This document shows positions 9,901 through 17,558 of a DNA stretch of 54,841 bases, piece after piece. The stretch comes from an uncultured Pedosphaera sp. (GTDB lineage Bacteria; Verrucomicrobiota; Verrucomicrobiia; Limisphaerales; Pedosphaeraceae), in assembly GCA_903918755.1 (NCBI GenBank), contig CAIXFN010000060.1, positions 1-54,841 of the forward strand, in the 5' to 3' direction. A model generated the notes under the pieces. The model was not told the DNA's origin. It ran no database searches and was given only the letters and a program-made list of their open reading frames with translations. The stretch's first letter is position 1; each line of letters opens with the position of its first letter. The position numbers and the translations under genes were made by a program.

Positions 9901-12426
9901 ACTTTCGCGGGCCATGAGCCCGGCCTTGGCCCAGACGTCGGCAAGGCTGAGGCCGGTGAGTCCCACGCTCAAATCGAAATCGCCGCTCAGCAGTTGGTAG
10001 CCGAACTGAAACTGGTCGGCGGTACCACCAATGTCCGCGCCCCCGCCCGTGACGTTCAGCCCGCCCGGCACCCGCGCCTGACCGCTGCCCGGCGCCGGGG
10101 AACCCACGGCAAACGGAATGAACGCGCTGGCCACGAAGGTTGCCTGGGAGTTGGTCCCAATCAAATTGGCCGCCGCGGTCTGGTCCGCCACCCGGTTCAC
10201 CGTTACCGTGTAGGGCGCGCCATCGATCAGCGAACTGACCGTGATTAACGCATTACTCTGGCTGGCGTCCAGGCTGCCGCGCACCAGCGTGACCGCGCCA
10301 TTCGTACCGGTAAGAGTGTAATTCGCGAGATTGGTGGCGGTGGCGGCGGTGACCCGTTTGGAGAATTGCACCTGAATCTGGTTGAGCCCAAGCGATTGCG
10401 CGCCGAGCAGCAAGGGCGGAGTGTGATCGGCCGTAACCGTCAATGTCACGACGCTGCTCGTGACGCTGTAATGAACATTGCTGGCGAGGTTGGAAGCCAC
10501 GAAACGAAAAGTGGACCCGCTGTAGGCGAGCGGGGTGGCGGGAATGGTGTAAGTCAGGTTCGTCGCCCCGGCCAGCGGGGTGCCATACTGGTACCATTGC
10601 ACCGTGGGAAAGGGGTTTCCCCCCAGGCCGGCGGTGAAAGTGGCCGGAGCCAGTTCGGTGACGGTGAGATTGGCGGGTTGGGTCAGAATGACGGGCGGGG
10701 TCTGCGGTCCCACAAAACCGCTGAGCGCGTAAATGGCCGTGGCGCCCGCCGAGGCCTGGCTGAAAGTGAGGGCGGTGAGGGGCCGGTTGGCGGCTCCCAG
10801 CGTGGCGTTCAGATCAATCGTGGTCTGGTAGAAGCGCGGATTGTCCGGGGCGCCCTGCGTGGCTCCGCCGGCCAGCGGCAGGCGCTCGAATCCGCTCAGG
10901 GCGTACCCGGTATTGCCGAACCAGTCCGGAGCGTAGTAATTCGTCAGGTAAGTGGTGCCGTCGCTGAATTGCAGCATGACGTTCGCCTGGCCGCCCCCGG
11001 AGGCGGAATTCGCCAGGATGGCAATGGTGCTGTAAACACCCGGAGCGTTCAGCGTGAGGGTCCCGGCGTTGGTCCCGGTGTCGCTGCTCAACACCAGGGC
11101 ATTGTTGTTCGTGTAGGGCTGGAGCTGGAACCGGGTGCCGTCCACGGCGCTGATAATCGCGCCCGAAACCGGCAAGCCGTACGAGGTGCCCCGCAGGCCG
11201 GCCTGGTAAAAGGCATTGCCCTCGTTGGGATTCAGTTCGACCGCATAGGCCGTGTACGGCGGACCGACCGCGGTATTCTCCACCACCAGGTCGGCATTGA
11301 AACCGGTGACCGCGATCGGCTTGGCCACCGGGGTGACCGTGAGGGTGGCCACGGCGCTGGTGGCGCGGTAGTTCACATTGCTGGCCACGTTGGCGGCGAT
11401 GAGATAGAAGGCTTCGTTGTTGTTGGTGAACGCCGTGGGAAAGGAATACGACAGATTCGTGGCGGCCGGGATGGGAGCGCCATTGCGGTACCATTGCAGC
11501 GTGGGGAAGGGATTGCCCCCCACCGCCGCGGTGAAGGAGGCGGAGGCAAATTCGGTGGTTTGCACGTTCGCGGGGGATGCGGTAATGACGGCGGGCGACT
11601 GCGGCAAGGCCACCGCCAATTCGCCGCTGACCGCAAAAATTCCCGTGGCACTGGCCACATTCGCCCGGGCGAAGGTAATGCTGGTGAGGACCTTGTTGGT
11701 GCCGGTAATCAGGGCGGCGATGTTAATGGTGGTCTGGTAGAAGCGCGGGTTGCCGGAACCGGGACTGGTGATCGCCCCGCTGGTGACATTGATCCGGTCC
11801 ACCCCTCCCAAAGCGACGTTGGTGGGCGCGTTAAACCAATCCGGCGCGAAGTAATTGGCAGCGAGGGTCGAACCATCGCTGAAATTCAGGGTGAGGTTGG
11901 CCAGCCCGGTGGTATCGCCGTTGGCGGAATTGGCGATCACGGCGATGCGACGGTAAATGGCCGGGGTCACCAGGGTGAGCTTGCCGCTGGTCAAGCCCGT
12001 GGTCGAGCTCAGCACCAGCGCGTTTTTCGCCGTGTAGGGTTGGAATTGAAAGGTGGTGCCATCCCCCACCCCGCTGACAAACGAGTTGGTGGCCGGCAGG
12101 CCATTCCCATAGCCGGTGAGACCGTGCTGGTAATAAACATTGCCCTCGCCGGGGGCGAACTCGACCGCGTAGGCGCTGAAGGGCGGACTGCCGGCACTAC
12201 TTTCCACCACCACATCCAAATTGTACCCAGTCACATTGATGGGCGTCATGTTGGCTCCGCGCAGACTCTCCGCCACGAACAGGAGAAGGACCGCGAACCG
12301 GCGCACGGCGGTGCGGAATCGTAAAGCAACGGGGCGGGAAAATTGCGCCGGGAGAAACCCGTCCGGTGGGTTGGTCGGAGCGGCGCCGCGCCCCGGGGTG
12401 GGGGGAAGAACGGATGGCTGTGTCAT
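3946..12426 (-). CDS. giant exported CotH-kinase / lamin-tail-domain protein
   Basis: This is a 2,826-residue modular protein. The start is the ATG at 12424-12426, with GGGAG five bases upstream. A hydrophobic signal segment lies at about residues 38-58. The order, in approximate residues, is as follows. Two copies of a VTGYN.D(V/L)VVE module, each followed by an Ig-like domain (59-368, 369-665). A fibronectin/Ig-like segment from 665. A concanavalin-like segment around 790-950. Lamin-tail domains starting near 969, 1129 and 1260. A CotH-like kinase domain at about 1720-2040. Two more lamin-tail domains near 2182 and 2345. A final ~70-residue module ending in FYRLQVTR. CotH proteins phosphorylate proteins in spore coats; in environmental bacteria the multi-domain versions are thought to be surface-exposed, but their role is not established. 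The C-terminal module resembles the ends of two other exported proteins in this window. Confidence 0.9.
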   Translation of the reverse strand: MTQPSVLPPTPGRGAAPTNPPDGFLPAQFSRPVALRFRTAVRRFAVLLLFVAESLRGANMTPINVTGYNLDVVVESSAGSPPFSAYAVEFAPGEGNVYYQHGLTGYGNGLPATNSFVSGVGDGTTFQFQPYTAKNALVLSSTTGLTSGKLTLVTPAIYRRIAVIANSANGDTTGLANLTLNFSDGSTLAANYFAPDWFNAPTNVALGGVDRINVTSGAITSPGSGNPRFYQTTINIAALITGTNKVLTSITFARANVASATGIFAVSGELAVALPQSPAVITASPANVQTTEFASASFTAAVGGNPFPTLQWYRNGAPIPAATNLSYSFPTAFTNNNEAFYLIAANVASNVNYRATSAVATLTVTPVAKPIAVTGFNADLVVENTAVGPPYTAYAVELNPNEGNAFYQAGLRGTSYGLPVSGAIISAVDGTRFQLQPYTNNNALVLSSDTGTNAGTLTLNAPGVYSTIAILANSASGGGQANVMLQFSDGTTYLTNYYAPDWFGNTGYALSGFERLPLAGGATQGAPDNPRFYQTTIDLNATLGAANRPLTALTFSQASAGATAIYALSGFVGPQTPPVILTQPANLTVTELAPATFTAGLGGNPFPTVQWYQYGTPLAGATNLTYTIPATPLAYSGSTFRFVASNLASNVHYSVTSSVVTLTVTADHTPPLLLGAQSLGLNQIQVQFSKRVTAATATNLANYTLTGTNGAVTLVRGSLDASQSNALITVSSLIDGAPYTVTVNRVADQTAAANLIGTNSQATFVASAFIPFAVGSPAPGSGQARVPGGLNVTGGGADIGGTADQFQFGYQLLSGDFDLSVGLTGLSLADVWAKAGLMARESLAAGARFTATLATPVMNGCFFSYRPTTNGPSATAGTFPDNYPNTFLRLKRTGNTFTGFAGYDGQTWQQLGTTNLPMGSAIYVGLAVSSHNSAGTSTARFLDVAAVTTNNVIGVAINPHEPLGPCARTTQIAISEIMYKPAPRLDGNNLEYLELYNSNPWLQDISGYQLTGGSISYTFPPGTIMAGGSFLVVAASPAGMQNVYGITNVMGPYSGSLKKSGTIQLNDEQGAVLLVVPYSNVRPWPVGTDGSGHSLVLGNPTYGEGDPRAWDISDIAGGSPGQAEAFRPSPLRNVVLNEILAHAETAGVATFVELYNHSLGTVDLSGCILTDDPATNKVVLPAGTAIAPGGFLALAPPQLNFPLNPAGGTVYFIKPDGSRILDALQYEAQPNGVSFGRSPDGANDYYFLSAASPGTNNPAPVNGAVVLNELMYDPISGDDADQYLEIYNQGTNRVDLGGWQLVSGVSFTFPSNTVILPGGYLVVGSDVVHLWSKYPQLNATNSVGNWGGRLSHNGERVVLAMPQSVFGTNTIYVAEDEVTYGVGGRWGAWSAGGGSSLELIDPRANHRLAANWADSDETQKSAWVTVQTTGVLDNGANYDPSIDYAQIGLLDSGECLVDNIEVDDVNGINYVLNPDFESGLNNWSLQGCLVRSSWENSGYNSSHSLHIRCSDRMWTAVNSCQVALGPNSLAAGQTATLRFKARWLRGWNEALLRVNGNWLEATAALPIPGNLGTPGLPNSAVVANAGPALYQVTHSPTVPAAAQAVVVSARVHDPDGVAGITLNYRLDPATSYTTVPMKDDGTGGDAVARDGIYSATIPGQAAGQIVAFYLAATDTRSASTRFPALLNDNAPVREGVILFGDGNPAGSFGVYHLWITQTNATRWTSLSDLSNEAHDCTFVNGGRVVYNMQARFAGSPFHQEFDTPYGNLCHYKWIFQDDDKFLGATDFNKIHYPGNSPGDEASLQREQTSYTFMRALGVPWLARRYVAVYVNGNRRGLLMEDSQVPTSDMVKEYFPNDTTGYLYKMQPWFEAAPFPSGATIGVSPQSFCYLGNYTTTGGVKKTARYRYNFLVRRTADSASNFTNVFSLVDAANSYATPNYVANLENIADMENWMRVFAGNHAAGNLDSVGSIVAQNIYGYIGTQGTRYSLMMWDLNIDLGGPQSWGPGQNLFAVSDPVVGYMFNNPTFRRMYWRALEELVKGPLAPGASAPLLNGKYNAFVANGLAVENPQSAMLPWITQAGTSIAAQLAVENTTNFTVNPPTVGNNLATVSGSAPVVVQTILINGAAWPLIWTSVTTWTAQVPLAPGTNNLVVVGVDRHGQQVAGATGAVTAVYNGPTAVVAGALVISEIMANPAVPQAEFLEFYNASSTNALDLSGWQIAGLAYTFPPGSLLTANSYLVLAANRAAFAAAYGATNLVFDTFNAPLPPAGTTLALLPPPGLASGAMVSPVHYSPALPWPTNVNGNGFSLQLVDARQDVWRPANWRAALATPGQPNPLAAVLPTFPPLWLNELQPDNRTGITNGAGQRTPWLEIYNPSPNPVSLTGLFLSGTCTNLTQWPFPPGAIINPGQFKVIFADGQTNLATANELHASFTLPPGRGALALSRADGGISRALDFVDYANVPTNFSYGSVPDGQSFNRELLFAATPGTTNSTAGAPGSFIAYTTEGAVYSQDFDSLPNPGPVSVNTGNPVTIGGVTYTLANPFDFAGPPDAAGAQGGAGISSLAGWYGMADPAASVGVRFGATDGDQTTGGILSFGLPNSNNRALGLLATTSTGFTAFGVKFVNETGVGLGYINLDFQGEVWRQSDRAKALTFHYWIDPTATNTLTTNITQLLPALNVTIPTASTAGGGVAVNGNLPGNQSKPGLVNQPVLLWPPGGALWLVWEMLDPTGKAQGLGIDNLNFSATSQPQAVTGPAVSLNPRGGNLVLTWPTLPARTYQMQFTTNLVQPVWIPVGSPQIGTGQPLGFTNNSPAGLPAGFYRLQVTR

Positions 12427-12512
12427 TATCTCCCGCAATTTAGCATCGGCCGACTCCCCTGACCAGACGGCAAAATGGGATTTGGGGGCGCACCGCCGCG
12501 CTCCGCCCGGGC

Positions 12513-12540
12513 TTGCCGCAGCCCGCCAAACCGGTATGCT
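12513..12540 (+). promoter_or_regulatory. candidate sigma70-type promoter for the aminotransferase gene
   Basis: TTGCCG (12513-12518) and TATGCT (12535-12540), each 4/6 to consensus, are separated by 16 bases. They lie 35 bases before the aminotransferase ATG, in the divergent region shared with the giant gene. In a GC-rich genome such matches occur by chance, so this is tentative. Confidence 0.3.
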
Positions 12541-12575
12541 ACGGGCCGTGGCGATCATCGCCGCGTGGCTGGCTT

Positions 12576-13799
12576 ATGAATATTGAACGCTCCCTTTTGA
12601 CCGGCCCGGCGTGCTCGCCGGGGAACTGGCTGCTCGACCCCAAGGTGACCTTCCTCAACCACGGGGCCTTTGGCGCCTGCCCAATCCCGGTGCTGGACTT
12701 CCAACGCGGAATCCGTGACCGCCTGGAGCGGCAGCCCCTGCAATTCCTCGCCCGCGATCTGGAACCCCTGCTGGACCAGGCGCGCGCCGCCCTCGCGGGA
12801 TTCCTGGGGGCGGACGCGGAGGATGTCGTTTTCGTGCCGAACGCCACCGCCGGGGTTAACACGGTGCTCCGTTCCCTCGATTTCGGGCCGGAGGCGGAAA
12901 TCCTGGTAACGAACCAGGAATACAACGCCTGCCGCAATGCCGCCAATTATGCCACCGGCCGCCAAGGCGCCCGGGTGGTGGTCGTGGAGATTCCCTTTCC
13001 CCTGACCCATGACGACCAGGTGGTGAACGCGGTGCTTGCCGGCCTGACACCCCACACCCGGTTGGTCTTGTTGGACCACATCGTGAGCCAAACCGGCCTG
13101 GTCCTGCCCGTCGCGCGCCTGGCCGCGGAACTGGCCGCACGCGGAGTGGACTTGCTGGTGGATGGCGCGCACGCGCCGGGCATGCTCCCGCTCGACTTGC
13201 GGACCCTGGGCGCCACCTATTACACCGGCAACCTGCACAAATGGCTGTGCGCCCCCAAGGGCGCGGCTTTTCTGTATGTCCGCCGGGATCGGCAGCTTCC
13301 GATCCGCCCGCTGGTGATCAGCCACGGGGCCAATTCGGCCCGGACCGACCGATCGCGCTACCTCATCGAATTCGGCTGGCCGGGAACGTGGGATCCTTCC
13401 GCCTGCCTGAGTGTTCCCGAAGCGATTCGCTATATCGGATCCCTCCTGCCCGGTGGCTGGCCCGCCGTCATGGCTCGCAACCGGGCTCTGGCGCTCGCCG
13501 CCCGGGACCTGCTCTGCGCCGCCTTGCATATCCCCGCGCCCTGTCCGGACGCCAATATCGGCTCCCTGGCGGCCGTGCCGCTGCCAGACGCTCCCGCCCA
13601 TGGCTGGCCGACTCCGCCCGTCTTTGAATTTCCCCTGCAGGAGCGTTTGCGGCGGTCGGCGGGCATCGAAGTCCCGCTCATGCCCTGGCCGGCCCCGCCC
13701 AAACGCCTGTTGCGGGTCTCCGCCCAGCTCTACAATTCCCTGCCCCACTACGAATCGCTGGCCCGGGAGTTACTAGTAGCGCTGGCGGCGGGGGATTGA
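12576..13799 (+). CDS. class V aminotransferase, isopenicillin-N epimerase-like
   Basis: This 407-residue PLP enzyme of fold type I has the family's usual length. The PLP-binding lysine is Lys222 in GNLHKWLCAPKG. The cofactor-contacting VDGAHAPG is at 195-202 and the N-terminal LNHGAFG at 28-34, as in CefD-like epimerases and related cysteine desulfurase-like enzymes. The ATG at 12576 places the conserved N-terminus correctly; an upstream in-frame extension is not family-like. The gene is divergent from the giant exported-protein gene, and no same-strand partner is close (222 bases to the next gene). The substrate is unknown. Members of this family are widespread outside beta-lactam producers, so no antibiotic role should be inferred. 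Confidence 0.9.
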   Translation: MNIERSLLTGPACSPGNWLLDPKVTFLNHGAFGACPIPVLDFQRGIRDRLERQPLQFLARDLEPLLDQARAALAGFLGADAEDVVFVPNATAGVNTVLRSLDFGPEAEILVTNQEYNACRNAANYATGRQGARVVVVEIPFPLTHDDQVVNAVLAGLTPHTRLVLLDHIVSQTGLVLPVARLAAELAARGVDLLVDGAHAPGMLPLDLRTLGATYYTGNLHKWLCAPKGAAFLYVRRDRQLPIRPLVISHGANSARTDRSRYLIEFGWPGTWDPSACLSVPEAIRYIGSLLPGGWPAVMARNRALALAARDLLCAALHIPAPCPDANIGSLAAVPLPDAPAHGWPTPPVFEFPLQERLRRSAGIEVPLMPWPAPPKRLLRVSAQLYNSLPHYESLARELLVALAAGD

Positions 13800-13922
13800 C
13801 CTCCGCGCCAGGCAGCTAGCAAGGTTCCCGGGACAAAATCCTCCGCCCGCCCCGGATCGCGGAAAAGCAGCCGGGCAAACTTGCACGGGGGGCAGAAAAT
13901 GGCTACCCGGGCAAGATTCCGA

Positions 13923-13950
13923 TTGACAGTTCGGCGGATGCTGCTTTGAT
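13923..13950 (+). promoter_or_regulatory. candidate sigma70-type promoter for the Gfo/Idh-MFS pair
   Basis: A perfect -35 hexamer TTGACA (13923-13928) and TTTGAT (13945-13950, 4/6) have a 16-base spacer. They lie 71 bases before the ATG at 14022, in a 222-base gap that otherwise shows no gene. This is the best-looking promoter in the window but rests on motif matching only. Confidence 0.45.
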
Positions 13951-14021
13951 TCCAACTCAATCGCCGTAGCCCGGGTTTCCCGAAGGATACCCTGCGTTCC
14001 GGCACACTTGCGGAACGACTA

Positions 14022-15131
14022 ATGAGCGACAAAAAGATCAATGTGGCCATCGTGGGACTGGGCTTTGGGGCGGAGTTCATTCCCATTTACCAGCGGCATC
14101 CCAATGCCAACATGTACGCGATTTGCCAGCGCACGCGCGAAAAACTGGACCAGGTGGGCAACCAGTATGGCATTGAACGCCGTTACACCAGCTTTGAGGA
14201 GTTGCTCGCGGATCCAGCGGTGGACGCCGTCCACATTAATTCCCCCATCCATTTGCACGCCCCGCAGAGCATCGCCGCGCTGAAAGCGGGCAAACACGTG
14301 GCCTGCACGGTGCCCGCCGCCACCACGCCCGAGGAATGCCGGCAAATCGTCAAGGCCGCCAAGAAATCGGGCAAGAACTACATGATGATGGAGACGGTCG
14401 TGTATTCCCGCGAGTTCCTGTATGTGCGGGAATTGCGGGACACGGGCAAGTTGGGCCGGATTCAGTTCATGCGCGGTTCGCATCTGCAAAACATGGACGG
14501 CTGGCCCGGGTATTGGGAAGGCCTTCCCCCCATGCATTATGCGACCCACTGCATCAGCCCCTGTCTGGCGATCGTGAAAGGGGAGGCGGATTACGTCTCC
14601 TGCATCGGTTCCGGACGGATTGCGGAGAATTTGATCGCCAAGTATGGCTCGCCGTTCTCCTTTGAAACCGCGCATTTCAAGATTCGCAACCAGGATGTGG
14701 GTTTTGAAGTCACGCGGTTCCTATTCAACGCGGCCCGCCAGTACACGGAGAGCTTCGATGTTTACGGGGACAAGACCTCGTTCGAATGGCAGTTGGTGGA
14801 GGGCGAGGACCCGACCCTGCATGTGGGGGGTGAAAAGGTGGAAAAGGTCAAGGTGCCGGATTACGCGCGCCTGCTGCCCGAACCCATCCAGCGGTTCACC
14901 ACGAAGGGCGTGTATGACGATGAACACGCGCACCTCTCGTTCATCCAGGGGGGCGGCCATGGCGGCTCGCATCCCCACCTGGCGAACGAATTCCTGATGA
15001 GTATCGTCGAAGGCCGGCCCTCGTTCCCGGATGTGTATCAATCCGTGAACTGGACTTGTGCCGGCATCTGCGCCCATGAATCGGCCATGCGGGGTGGAGA
15101 AGTGGTCAAATTGCCCGACTTCCGCAATTAA
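14022..15131 (+). CDS. cytosolic Gfo/Idh/MocA-family protein lacking the EKP lysine
   Basis: This 369-residue protein has the N-terminal Rossmann fold of the Gfo/Idh/MocA family (VGLGFGAEF, residues 11-19) and a C-terminal alpha/beta domain. There is no signal peptide. In most members the motif CEKP holds the catalytic lysine. Here the same position reads CTVP (95-98), so the lysine is replaced by Val97. Family relatives with CTVP-type motifs are, to my recollection, found in Planctomycetes and Verrucomicrobia. An MFS transporter gene follows after 22 bases and is probably co-transcribed, which suggests action on an imported sugar or polyol. Whether it is a dehydrogenase at all is uncertain because of the missing lysine. 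Confidence 0.88.
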   Translation: MSDKKINVAIVGLGFGAEFIPIYQRHPNANMYAICQRTREKLDQVGNQYGIERRYTSFEELLADPAVDAVHINSPIHLHAPQSIAALKAGKHVACTVPAATTPEECRQIVKAAKKSGKNYMMMETVVYSREFLYVRELRDTGKLGRIQFMRGSHLQNMDGWPGYWEGLPPMHYATHCISPCLAIVKGEADYVSCIGSGRIAENLIAKYGSPFSFETAHFKIRNQDVGFEVTRFLFNAARQYTESFDVYGDKTSFEWQLVEGEDPTLHVGGEKVEKVKVPDYARLLPEPIQRFTTKGVYDDEHAHLSFIQGGGHGGSHPHLANEFLMSIVEGRPSFPDVYQSVNWTCAGICAHESAMRGGEVVKLPDFRN

Positions 15132-15153
15132 ACTCAACCTAATCAACTAACTT

Positions 15154-16788
15154 ATGGCTAACGGCAGTACCATTATCCCTTCCACAACCTCCAACGCCAA
15201 GCGCCTGCTTTTTGCCGGTTTCATGGCGATCTTCGCCGCCGGCGTCGGCCTGTCCATTCGCGGCGGCATCTTCGACGACTGGGTCAAGGCCTTCAATTTC
15301 ACGAACCTGCAAGTGGGTCTCATCGGCGGCGCCGGTTTCACCGGCTTCTGCTTCGGCATCATCATCGGCGGCGTGATCGTGGACAAGATCGGTTATGGCA
15401 AACTTGTGGCCACCGCCTTCCTGCTGCACGTGATCTCCGCCTTGGTGGCGTTCGGCGCGATGGACGGCATGTCCGCCCAAACGGCCTTCCTGTATCTCTG
15501 GACCGGGACGTTCCTGTTCGCCATGGCGAACGGCACGCTGGAAGCGGTCGCCAATCCGCTGGTGGCCACCCTGTTCCCCAACAACCGGGCGCACTATCTC
15601 AACATCCTGCATGCCTCCTGGCCCGCGGGTTTGGTGGTGGGCGCGCTGATTCACAGCAGTCTGAGCACGCAAAGCTGGAAAGTGCAACTGGGTTGTTTCC
15701 TCATTCCTTCCGTGGTTTACGGGTTGTTGTTCCTGGGCCAGAAGTTTCCCAAGTCCGAAGCTTCGGAGAAGGGCCTCAAGCTGGGCGAAATGTTGCAGGA
15801 TGTCGGCGTCCTCGGGGCGACGGTCATCGCTTTCTTTGTTTTCCTCTTTTGCAAGATCAGCCTGGGTGACCTCCTGGGCGGGTTCACCGGTCAGCAAGCT
15901 TTCTTCTCCAGCACCACCTGGGTCGCCATTTCCGCCGTGATCGGCGCGGGTGTGCTCCTGGGCTTTGGCGGTGCCTCCAAATGGAGCCTCGGCGCACCCC
16001 TGCTGCTCGTCCTGTTCCTCACCCACACCCTGGTGGGCGCCGTGGAACTCGGAACCGACGGTTGGATTCAGAACATCGAGGACGCCATCCTGGCTCCGGG
16101 CGACGGCACCAAGCTGTTCATCTTCACCTCCTCCCTCATGTTCCTGCTCCGTTTCTGCGGTCATTTCATCGAACACACCCTGGGTCTCAAGCCCATTTCC
16201 ATCCTGATCGTCTGCTCCATCTTCGCCTGCGTGGGCCTCAACTTGGTCAGCGGGGTGACGAGTTTCAACGGCGCGCTCCTGGCGCTGACGGTTTATGCCA
16301 TCGGCAAGACGTTCTTCTGGCCCACGATGTTGGCCGTCACTTCGGATCGCTTCCCGCGTTGCGGCGCGGTGGCCATCTCGATCATGGGCGGTTTGGGCAT
16401 GATGTCGGCCGGTTTGGTGGGTTCCGCCGGTTTGGGTTATGCCAAGGACCGGTTCTCGGGTGAAGCCCTGCAGAAGGCCAATCCGGCGATCTACGCCACT
16501 TACAAAGCCGCCACCCCCAGCCAATGGCTGGTGTTCGGTGAAGTCAACGGCATCGATGGCAAGAAACTCGCTGATGCCACCGCGGCCGGCGAAAAAGGCA
16601 CCGCGGAGCAAAAGACCGTGGTCGCCGCTTACATTGAAGGCAATCGCCAGACCCTGCGCGTGGATTCGGCCATCCCGGCCACCATGGCGGTCATTTACAT
16701 CCTCCTCTTCCTGTATTTCAAAGCCAGCGGCGGTTACAAAGTCGTGCACATCGAAGGCAGCGGGCACGACACGCCGAAACGGAAATAG
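15154..16788 (+). CDS. MFS transporter, sugar-type
   Basis: This 544-residue integral membrane protein has about 12 hydrophobic segments. The N-terminal half holds the typical MFS loop after TM2 ([14 protein letters not shown], about residues 70-83). It is longer than the usual ~420 residues. The extra length is a hydrophilic stretch of about 70 residues before the last membrane segment (roughly 430-505), rich in Ala, Lys and Glu. It follows the Gfo/Idh/MocA gene by 22 bases and ends 48 bases before a strong terminator, so the two form an operon. Import of a monosaccharide or sugar acid is the likely role, inferred from the partner. The exact substrate cannot be assigned. Confidence 0.9.
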   Translation: MANGSTIIPSTTSNAKRLLFAGFMAIFAAGVGLSIRGGIFDDWVKAFNFTNLQVGLIGGAGFTGFCFGIIIGGVIVDKIGYGKLVATAFLLHVISALVAFGAMDGMSAQTAFLYLWTGTFLFAMANGTLEAVANPLVATLFPNNRAHYLNILHASWPAGLVVGALIHSSLSTQSWKVQLGCFLIPSVVYGLLFLGQKFPKSEASEKGLKLGEMLQDVGVLGATVIAFFVFLFCKISLGDLLGGFTGQQAFFSSTTWVAISAVIGAGVLLGFGGASKWSLGAPLLLVLFLTHTLVGAVELGTDGWIQNIEDAILAPGDGTKLFIFTSSLMFLLRFCGHFIEHTLGLKPISILIVCSIFACVGLNLVSGVTSFNGALLALTVYAIGKTFFWPTMLAVTSDRFPRCGAVAISIMGGLGMMSAGLVGSAGLGYAKDRFSGEALQKANPAIYATYKAATPSQWLVFGEVNGIDGKKLADATAAGEKGTAEQKTVVAAYIEGNRQTLRVDSAIPATMAVIYILLFLYFKASGGYKVVHIEGSGHDTPKRK

Positions 16789-16836
16789 GCGGGAAGTTGA
16801 ACCTTTTGCTGGCGGCTGAAAAGCCCCGGCGCGACA

Positions 16837-16871
16837 CGGGCGGCCTTCACGGGCCGCCCGTTTTATTTTTT
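16837..16871 (+). terminator. strong rho-independent terminator after the MFS gene
   Basis: CGGGCGGCC (16837-16845), loop TTCACG, GGCCGCCCG (16852-16860) form a perfect 9-bp GC stem. It is followed at once by TTTTATTTTTT on the plus strand. It also overlaps the end of the convergent HAD gene, whose stop is at 16863. Confidence 0.92.
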
Positions 16872-17354
16872 GTAATACTCGCGCGAATCCGCCCGCAACA
16901 ATTCCGGCCGGGATTGTGCGAGGGCCGCGGTGACCGACAATCCATGGTTCGCACAAATTTGAATCGCCCGGTCGTCGTAGTACCGGATGAGGAAATAATC
17001 CTTCTGGTTCGTCACTTCGAGGCGACCCAAGCCGTGTCGTTCCGACCAATCCTGCAGCAGGGGGATGCTCGCCGGCTCGATCGCCCGGGCGGAGAAAATT
17101 TTCACCGTCACGCCCGCCGCCAACAGACTCTGGACCAATTCCACCATGCCCACCACCGGACCGCCCAGCGGATACGGCGGTTCGAAATGACCGGGGTTGT
17201 CGGTGCGGGCCAGCGTGCCATCAAAATCCACGCCCACCCAGTCCTCGCGCGGCACAAACGTGGGCGCCGCGCCGACATCAAACTCCACCCAAACCCCCGC
17301 CCGTCCGCCCGGTCCCGGTTCAAAAGTAATACGCAATGGTCCCATGCGGAGCAT
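16863..17354 (-). CDS. small HAD-fold phosphatase-like protein
   Basis: This 163-residue protein carries the HAD motif I DFDGT at residues 43-47 (VGVDFDGTLART). A motif II-like FSARA lies near 108. A later DDR segment near 138 could supply the acidic residues. The size and motif resemble stand-alone polynucleotide-kinase-type 3'-phosphatase or hydrolase domains. The ATG at 17354 has AAGGA six bases upstream, one of the better ribosome sites here. The gene stands alone between a plus-strand MFS terminator and the terminator of the oxidoreductase operon. Substrate not predictable. Confidence 0.8.
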   Translation of the reverse strand: MLRMGPLRITFEPGPGGRAGVWVEFDVGAAPTFVPREDWVGVDFDGTLARTDNPGHFEPPYPLGGPVVGMVELVQSLLAAGVTVKIFSARAIEPASIPLLQDWSERHGLGRLEVTNQKDYFLIRYYDDRAIQICANHGLSVTAALAQSRPELLRADSREYYKK

Positions 17355-17504
17355 GGAATATCCTTTTGCGCGGGCGGGGGCAAGGGGAAGCCATGAAGCG
17401 CGCCGGCCCCCGGGGCTGCTGCCGGAGCAGCAACCGGACCTTCGTTTCCATTATTCCAATCCGCAGCTGGGACGGGCGCACGCTCAGTCTGGCGCAGCAC
17501 CGGA

Positions 17505-17534
17505 GAAAAAAACGGCGGCACGACGGGTGCCGCC
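17505..17534 (-). terminator. strong rho-independent terminator after the Tat-exported oxidoreductase
   Basis: On the minus strand, GGCGGCAC pairs with GTGCCGCC (plus-strand 17514-17521 and 17527-17534; 8-bp stem, 5-base loop). It is followed by G and seven T (plus-strand 17506-17512 are A). It lies 25 bases after the stop of the 17559-18992 gene. The remaining part of the 17355-17558 gap shows no gene. Confidence 0.9.
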
Positions 17535-17558
17535 CACCCGCCATGCCGCGCACTCAAA

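Noticed and set aside
10366-12324. Plus-strand open frame of about 650 codons opposite the giant gene
   Set aside because: It has no recognisable protein features and mirrors the repeated Ig/VTGYN modules coded on the minus strand.
15139-17049. Minus-strand open frame of about 636 codons opposite the MFS gene
   Set aside because: The product is Gly/Gln/His-rich without a fold, and the plus strand encodes a clear transporter.
17108-17557. Minus-strand open frame upstream of and overlapping the HAD phosphatase gene
   Set aside because: It is in a different frame from the HAD motif, crosses the strong terminator at 17505-17534 and is compositionally implausible.
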